Shown here piece by piece: positions 59,447 through 64,000 of a stretch of 64,000 bases of DNA. The position numbers and the translations under genes are program-made. The notes beneath the pieces were generated by a model. That model had not been told where the DNA came from. It was given only the letters and a program-made list of their open reading frames with translations, and made no database searches. The stretch covers positions 124,001 through 188,000 of the forward strand of contig NZ_NKHL01000116.1 of the NCBI RefSeq assembly GCF_002934685.1. Direction: 5' to 3'. The stretch's first letter is position 1. Each line of letters starts with the position of its first letter. The stretch comes from Pseudomonas bohemica (lineage in GTDB: Bacteria > Pseudomonadota > Gammaproteobacteria > Pseudomonadales > Pseudomonadaceae).

Positions 59447-60247
59447 ATGGGCCTGCTGCGAGATCAAGTTGCGCTGATTACCGGCGCGGGTGGTGGTATC
59501 GGACGAGGCGTGGCGTTGAGTTTCGCCAGGCAGGGGGCAGCCGTCGTGGTGGCGGAGCTCGATGAGGTCAGTGGCGCGGCGGTCGCCGAAGAGCTCAAGG
59601 CTCTGGGTGCCCAAGCGCTGTTCATCAGGACCGATGTCAGTAACAAAGCGGATATTCAGGCGGCGATCGATGCAGCGGTCAGCCATTTCGGAGGCCTGGA
59701 TATTCTGGTAAACAATGCTTTTGCGCCAACGCCTAACGTCCTGCTCGAAGAAAAGACTGACGACATGCTCGAGCGCACGCTGAACTCCACGGTCTGGGCT
59801 GCCTGGTGGTCGATGAAGGCTGCGTTTCCTCACATGCAGGCTCGTGGAGGCGGCAAGATCATCAATTTCTACTCCATCGACACCGAGATCGGCGCGTGGC
59901 TGCACGGCGACTACAACACGGCGAAATCCGCTGTGGTGGGGCTGACGCGCAGTGCCGCTTCGGAATGGGGGCGTTTCAATATTCGCGTCAACGCTATCGC
60001 GCCTACCGCGATGGGCGCCACTTTTCACAAGCTGGCGGAAGAGAATCCAGGGTTCGCCGAAATGTCCGCCGGACTGCGCCCCTTGGGGCGTTGCGGCGAA
60101 CCGGAAGAGGATATCGGCCCGGTGGTGGTGTTTCTGGCATCCGAGATGTCACGTTTCGTCACGGGTGAAACGTTGCACGTGGATGGCGGCTTGCACCTGC
60201 CGGGTTACAACTCCAGGCCAAAGCATATCCCCGCCCGGGAATACTGA
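59447..60247 (+). CDS. SDR oxidoreductase (ditI position)
   Basis: This is a 266-residue classical SDR with TGAGGGIG at 12-19, NNAFAP at the fourth strand, Ser in NFYSIDTEIG, and Tyr-Asn-Thr-Ala-Lys. The end is VDGGLHLPGYNS with a 14-residue tail. The substitution after NNA and the acidic-ring strand VVAELDE suggest NAD(H). It is monocistronic and convergent with the CoA ligase, separated by a hairpin. It is a probable hydroxyl oxidation step in the dit pathway. Confidence 0.84.
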   Translation: MGLLRDQVALITGAGGGIGRGVALSFARQGAAVVVAELDEVSGAAVAEELKALGAQALFIRTDVSNKADIQAAIDAAVSHFGGLDILVNNAFAPTPNVLLEEKTDDMLERTLNSTVWAAWWSMKAAFPHMQARGGGKIINFYSIDTEIGAWLHGDYNTAKSAVVGLTRSAASEWGRFNIRVNAIAPTAMGATFHKLAEENPGFAEMSAGLRPLGRCGEPEEDIGPVVVFLASEMSRFVTGETLHVDGGLHLPGYNSRPKHIPAREY

Positions 60248-60257
60248 CGGGTCAGGC

Positions 60258-60284
60258 GACGCGGCGTGACAGACACGCCGCGTC
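60258..60284. terminator. Hairpin between convergent genes
   Basis: GACGCGGCGTG (60258-60268) pairs perfectly with CACGCCGCGTC (60274-60284), loop 5 nt, between stops at 60247 and 60290. No T run, so the terminator role is from position and stability. Confidence 0.6.
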
Positions 60285-60289
60285 GGCGC

Positions 60290-61930
60290 TCAGCGTTTCG
60301 CGACCTTGATGTCGGTATCGTCCAAGTCCCAGGTGGTGGCAGTTTTCCCTTCATCGCGCAGCAGGTATTTGAGAACCCGGCCCTGTGGATTCTTCGGCAG
60401 GCTGCTGCGAAATTCGATGTAGCGGGGCAACGCGTAATACGGGACGGTGTCCGCCGCCCAATGGAACAGCGCTTCTGGCGCCAGTTCGATGTTCTCGTGC
60501 AACACCGCGGTGACCTTGACGTCATCCTCACCCTTGTCCGAAGGCACCGCGTGCACCGCCACTTCCGACAGCGCTGGGTGGGTGGCGAACGCCGCCTCCA
60601 TCTCGAAACTGGAAATGTTCTCGCCACGACGCCGCAGGTAATCCTTCTTGCGGTCGACGAAGTAAAAAAAGCCCTCGTCGTCGAATTTGCCGACATCACC
60701 GGTGTGGAACCACATGTTGCGCATCAGTTTGTGGGTGTCCTCCGGACGCCGCCAATAGCCCTGAAACATGATGTCCGGCCGTTGCGGCCTGACCACGATC
60801 TCACCCGGCAAGCCGGCCGGAACTTCGTTGTCCTGCTCATCGACGATCCGCACGTCGAAATCCGCAATGCGCTTGCCCGATGACCCCGGCGCTGCATATT
60901 CGCCAGCAGCCAGTGAGGTCACCACACAGGCCTCGGTCAACCCGTATCCGTTACCGCCCACCAGCCTGGTGCCGAAGCGCTCACGCCAGATTTTCTTGGT
61001 CTCTTCGGTGTAAGGGTTGCCTCGGGCGGTGTGAATCTGCCCGCGACACCGCAGCATGGCGTCGTTATCCGGCGCCTGAGCGAGCAGGCCGCCCATGCCG
61101 CCGAGAATCGAGGCGATCGTGGCGCCTGAACGCTCCACTTCCGGCCAGAAATTGGACACGGAAAAACGTGGCAGGATAGCAGCCCGCGCACCCACCAGAA
61201 TGCTGGCGATGATGCTGACGCACAGCGCATTCATGTGAAACAACGGCAGCGGCGTGATGGTTACATCATTCTCGTTCGCAGGACCTGCTCGCAGCTGCAG
61301 CCGGGCAAGGTTGCACATGAAGTTGTAACTGATCATGCAGCCTTTGGAAGGACCGGTAGTGCCGGACGTATAGATCAGACAGGCAAGGTCCGACGGCTGA
61401 GGCTTGCGTTCGAATGCCGAATCATCGACGCCGCGATGGGCATCCAGCGGTTCGATCGGGAAAGGGCAGGGAGGCAACGCGTGCGGGTGCCCGCTGGTAC
61501 CGCGGTACAGCACCCGCTCGACATCCGTCAGCTGACCGGCGATTGCAGTGACGCGAGAAAGATAGTCACTTTCGCAGATCACCAGATGCGTGCCGGTATC
61601 GGCGATCTGGTGGCGCAGAAACTCGCCTTTGAGGGCGGTGTTGATAGGCACGCTGACGGCACACAACTTGTTGATGGCCAGCCAGGTCACCACCGCGTCG
61701 ATATTGTTGTCGAGCATGGTGAGCACGGTGGCGCCGGGTTTGACCCCAAGATCGGCCAATGCGTGGGCCATTCTGTTGGATAATTGGTCAACTTCTCGGT
61801 ATGTGTACAAGGTTCCGCTGAAATCCAGCAGAACCTTGTCTGGAGCCCGTGCTACTGCTCGATCCAATGCGCAAATTACCGTGTCTCTTTCACCTACCGC
61901 CCAGGTTTCGGGGTTTCCAGTGCCACTCAT
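60290..61930 (-). CDS. Acyl-CoA ligase (AMP-forming), CaiC-like (ditJ position)
   Basis: This is a 546-residue ANL-superfamily enzyme. The P-loop is YTSGTTGPSKG, the A5 region NGYGLTEACV, the A7 WFHTGDVG, and the hinge DRKKDYLRRRGENISSFEME. The end is PKNPQGRVLKYLLR, with Arg where many members have the catalytic Lys of the GK motif, although a Lys follows three residues later. It activates a carboxylic acid with ATP and CoA. In the dit clusters a CoA ligase acts on the diterpenoid acid or a ring-opened acid. ATG at 61930 with AGAGGAG upstream. It is divergent from the TetR gene. Confidence 0.87.
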   Translation of the reverse strand: MSGTGNPETWAVGERDTVICALDRAVARAPDKVLLDFSGTLYTYREVDQLSNRMAHALADLGVKPGATVLTMLDNNIDAVVTWLAINKLCAVSVPINTALKGEFLRHQIADTGTHLVICESDYLSRVTAIAGQLTDVERVLYRGTSGHPHALPPCPFPIEPLDAHRGVDDSAFERKPQPSDLACLIYTSGTTGPSKGCMISYNFMCNLARLQLRAGPANENDVTITPLPLFHMNALCVSIIASILVGARAAILPRFSVSNFWPEVERSGATIASILGGMGGLLAQAPDNDAMLRCRGQIHTARGNPYTEETKKIWRERFGTRLVGGNGYGLTEACVVTSLAAGEYAAPGSSGKRIADFDVRIVDEQDNEVPAGLPGEIVVRPQRPDIMFQGYWRRPEDTHKLMRNMWFHTGDVGKFDDEGFFYFVDRKKDYLRRRGENISSFEMEAAFATHPALSEVAVHAVPSDKGEDDVKVTAVLHENIELAPEALFHWAADTVPYYALPRYIEFRSSLPKNPQGRVLKYLLRDEGKTATTWDLDDTDIKVAKR

Positions 61931-62113
61931 GAATGTTCTCCTCTTTGTGGGCGCATCAGCGAGGTTGCGTCCGAATTTTATTTTGGTGAGAGAATCAGAT
62001 TCTATGGAAAGATTTATATCTTGTCTCTAGGCAGAAGTTGAACAAATTATCACTTAAATGCTTAATTGCTATGCTACCTTGGCCCATCGAAATGTCTATG
62101 AGTCTGTTCCTTT

Positions 62114-62863
62114 ATGCCAAAACCTCAAAAACAACGGGTCGAGTCCGCTGCGCCTAAGGCCGTATCTGCCGCAAAAAAGAAAGCCGTAACTCCTGCAAAG
62201 ATCGCCCGCGCCAGCAGTAAGGCAGCAGCGCCGGCGAACGCTGGCGGTCACGCGGCAACGTCGCCGGGCAAGGTCAAGCCCAATCGCCGGTCCGAAGAAA
62301 CCATTGCCAATATTCTGGCTGCCACCGAAGAAGTGGTGTTGCAATCCGGGGCCGACCGCATCTCGATTCTGGATGTCTGCAAGGTCGCGGGGATCTCACG
62401 GGGAACGTTCTACCGCTATTTTTCTTCTCAGGAAGACTTGCTCGACACCTTCTCCCGCCATAAGCGCGACAGCTTCCACATCTCGCTGACCACAGCGCTC
62501 GGCCAGATTGACGATCCCGAAGCGCGGCTCAATGCCTTGTTCGTTTATCTGGACAATTACCTGGAACAAAGCCGCGCGCGCCGCTTGCTGGTCGTGGCCC
62601 CGGATTATGCGCTGGGCTTCTTCAGGCGTATTTTTCACGATTCGATCGTGCGCTTTCAGGACGTGCTCAACATCGTCTTCGACGACTGGGACGAAAAGCT
62701 CGGTGTACGTTTGGATCGCGAGTTGTTGTGCGAGATGATTATTCGTTACGTGCTGAGCGAAATTCTCGTGCCGGAAAGCGCAAGCCGACGCTTGTTGCCG
62801 GTTCGGGTGAAGAAACTGGCCGCTGCGTTGACCATGGGCTCGACTTCTCGCACCCGACGTTGA
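62114..62863 (+). CDS. TetR-family regulator with long Lys/Ala-rich tail
   Basis: This is a 249-residue protein. Residues 1-57 are low-complexity, rich in Lys, Ala, Pro and Ser (AAPKAVSAAKKKAVTPAK), like histone H1/AlgP tails. The helix-turn-helix is at about 58-112 (SEETIANILAATEEVVLQSG, CKVAGISRGTFYRYFSSQEDLL), followed by the ligand domain. Most TetR proteins start within 10-20 residues of the HTH, so the tail is unusual and may add non-specific DNA binding. It is divergent from the CoA ligase and is one candidate for the protein that binds the repeated ACA-N13-TGT element. A T-rich terminator follows. Confidence 0.82.
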   Translation: MPKPQKQRVESAAPKAVSAAKKKAVTPAKIARASSKAAAPANAGGHAATSPGKVKPNRRSEETIANILAATEEVVLQSGADRISILDVCKVAGISRGTFYRYFSSQEDLLDTFSRHKRDSFHISLTTALGQIDDPEARLNALFVYLDNYLEQSRARRLLVVAPDYALGFFRRIFHDSIVRFQDVLNIVFDDWDEKLGVRLDRELLCEMIIRYVLSEILVPESASRRLLPVRVKKLAAALTMGSTSRTRR

Positions 62864-62895
62864 ATCGCCTATTTAGACACTTTTCAAAAAATCAG

Positions 62896-62932
62896 AAACC
62901 GGTCCCTGTTCTCTCAGTGACCGGTTTTTTTT
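62896..62932 (+). terminator. Rho-independent terminator after TetR
   Basis: AAACCGGTC (62896-62904) pairs with GACCGGTTT (62919-62927), loop 14 nt, followed by a run of T residues to 62932. Confidence 0.85.
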
Positions 62933-63048
62933 GCCTTCGATTTGCACACAGGCTGCATATTCCCGGCGAGTTACGTTATGTCAGGTCGCTCGAGGCAGGC
63001 GGATGAGGGCTCTGCAACGGGCTTCTCCTGCATGGAATTAAATTAATC

Positions 63049-63072
63049 TGAACACTATTTTGATTTATGCCC
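63049..63072. promoter_or_regulatory. Weak match to the regulon element (TGAACA-N12-ATGCCC)
   Basis: It keeps the GAACA half and the N12 spacing, but the right half is ATGCCC rather than ATGTTC. It lies 147-170 bp before the amidohydrolase start. Reported because its 24-bp context (63046-63069) matches 15 of 24 bases around 59370-59393. Confidence 0.3.
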
Positions 63073-63218
63073 AAATTAATTTTATGCTTCGGTCAGACCG
63101 AAGCCGACTGAGTTGACTTGTCCGGCGGCCCGATGGGGCTCAAGGCGCCGTGCTTCGGGAGGTGTAACACCCAGAACAATCACAAAAATCAGAAGTTTCT
63201 ACGTAGAGGTCCCGGATT

Positions 63219-64000
63219 ATGCTTATCGATCTTCACGCTCATGCCCCTCTTCCTGGCTATTACAACCAGCACCCGCACTGGGGTCCGTTTTTTGAACAAT
63301 GCGATGACGGCGATATTCGTCTGCGCGTCGGTAAATGGCAGCTGACGCTGGGTTCCCCGGAGCGCAAGGCTGCCGTGCGCGCCGGCCAGGGGCTGAAACT
63401 CGAGGAGTACATGGCCAAGTGGGCCGATCCGAAAGTCCGCCTCGCGGGTATGGATGCGGCAGGGCAGAACCTGCAGGTAGTGTCGGTTCCTTCCCATTGC
63501 TACATGTACTGGACCGAGGCCGAATACGCTGTCCCTTATGCGCGCACGGTCAATGACACCTTTGCCGAATACTGCTCCGCCGCGCCGGATCGTCTGATGT
63601 TCTGGGCCCATGCGCCGCTCAATGCACCTGAAGCGGCCGCCGTGGAACTGCGCCGTGCCTGCACCGAACTCGGTGCCAAGGGGCTTTCGGCTGGCGGTGC
63701 GAATTTCGGCGGACTGGAGTTCGACTCGCCGGAGCTGGATGTGGTCTGGAAAACCCTGTGTGACCTGGACCTGCCCATGTTCATTCATGGTTACAACCAG
63801 TCGGTCACCTGGGGTGATCGTGCCAATGAAGACCGTTATGAAACCACCGCCATCGTCGGCATGCAGTACGACGAAACACGCTGTTTCTGGAACCTGGTGT
63901 GCGGTGGCGTGCTGGACCGCTTCCCGGATCTGAAGGTGTATATCACCCACGGCGGCGGCTATGTGCCGTATCAACTGGGTCGCCTGGCGCAGACCAACAA
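63219..64000 (+). CDS. ACMSD-like amidohydrolase, C-terminus outside window
   Basis: This is the first 260 residues of an amidohydrolase_2 protein that runs off the right edge; the ATG at 63219 has AGAGGTCCC upstream. It has HxH at 6-8 (IDLHAHAP), FIHGYNQS and ITHGGG, collinear with the protein at 23550-24572 (LIDVHAH, MVHGYNQS, ITHAGG), so they are paralogues, with this one carrying a different segment after residue 15. The expected activity is metal-dependent decarboxylation or C-C hydrolysis. The last metal ligand lies outside the window and cannot be checked for the Asn seen in the paralogue. Confidence 0.82.
   Translation, partial: MLIDLHAHAPLPGYYNQHPHWGPFFEQCDDGDIRLRVGKWQLTLGSPERKAAVRAGQGLKLEEYMAKWADPKVRLAGMDAAGQNLQVVSVPSHCYMYWTEAEYAVPYARTVNDTFAEYCSAAPDRLMFWAHAPLNAPEAAAVELRRACTELGAKGLSAGGANFGGLEFDSPELDVVWKTLCDLDLPMFIHGYNQSVTWGDRANEDRYETTAIVGMQYDETRCFWNLVCGGVLDRFPDLKVYITHGGGYVPYQLGRLAQTN

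Larger units (their letters stand above)
62864..63218. other. Intergenic region, TetR terminator and amidohydrolase promoter
   Basis: This 355 bp stretch holds a left half-site TAGACA at 62874-62879, the terminator at 62896-62932, an AT-rich segment with TGAACA-N12-ATGCCC at 63049-63072, and an A-rich AACAATCACAAAAATCAG run at 63176-63193 before the amidohydrolase. No gene was found. Confidence 0.5.

Noticed and set aside
1..64000. Mobile element, integrase, tRNA attachment site or CRISPR
   Set aside because: No transposase, integrase, tRNA or regularly spaced repeat was found; island status cannot be shown from this window alone.

Overview
The window is GC-rich proteobacterial DNA that reads as a Pseudomonas chromosome. 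The left edge carries the N-terminus of a PctA/McpU-type chemoreceptor, starts usually have AGGAG-type ribosome sites, and many catabolic genes have the A-rich AAnAAnAA leader motif used by the Pseudomonas Hfq/Crc catabolite-repression system. No tRNA, rRNA, CRISPR array, integrase or insertion sequence was seen.

Region 1 (1-10.4 kb) looks like ordinary chromosome: chemoreceptor fragment, ACS-type MFS transporter, SDR, AraC regulator, exported beta-propeller protein, a two-gene quinone-reductase-like/zinc alcohol dehydrogenase operon, a small acidic protein, a Tat-exported Gfo/Idh/MocA oxidoreductase, a tiny lipoprotein, an RcnB-like protein and a Gly/Ser-rich exported protein.

Region 2 (10.9-47 kb) is a dense set of catabolic operons. 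(a) 10.9-17.1 kb: fused CaiB-type CoA-transferase, SDR, ACAD10/11-type acyl-CoA dehydrogenase, matching APH-type kinase and SDR, with a convergent TetR gene. (b) 17.8-25.5 kb: fused indolepyruvate-type 2-oxoacid:ferredoxin oxidoreductase, divergent zinc-type reductase, LysR, ACMSD-like amidohydrolase and an SDR. (c) 25.9-37.3 kb: DUF1302, DUF1329, YCF48-like and RND/MMPL envelope proteins, then a VOC protein, enoyl-CoA hydratase, SDR and PYROXD2-like flavoprotein. (d) 37.3-43.1 kb: TetR, cytochrome P450, an unrecognised protein, SDR, MFS and an NTF2-like protein. (e) 43.1-47.0 kb on the minus strand: MFS, [2Fe-2S] ferredoxin, ferredoxin reductase and SDR.

Region 3 (47.3-62.9 kb) matches, in content, order and spacing, what I recall of the dit (abietane diterpenoid/resin-acid) cluster of Pseudomonas abietaniphila BKME-9: a [3Fe-4S]/[4Fe-4S] ferredoxin (ditA3) about 9 kb upstream of the Rieske oxygenase subunits (ditA1, ditA2), with SDR (ditB), extradiol dioxygenase (ditC), FAH-family protein, MFS permease (ditE), IclR activator (ditR) and thiolase-like protein (ditF) between. 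A DUF35 protein, a further SDR and FAH protein, DUF2889 protein, SDR, acyl-CoA ligase and TetR complete it. A second ACMSD-like amidohydrolase runs off the right edge.

Working model (inference): a hydrophobic resin acid is taken up by the envelope proteins, oxidised by the P450 with its own ferredoxin/reductase and perhaps desaturated by the PYROXD2-like enzyme. The aromatic ring is dihydroxylated by DitA, rearomatised by an SDR and cleaved by DitC, and FAH-family proteins process the cleavage product. The remaining acid is activated by CoA ligase/CoA-transferase and shortened by acyl-CoA dehydrogenase, kinase, hydratase and a DitF-DUF35 retro-aldolase. A repeated nnnACA-N12-nTGTnn element before at least seven transcription units may tie the region into one regulon.
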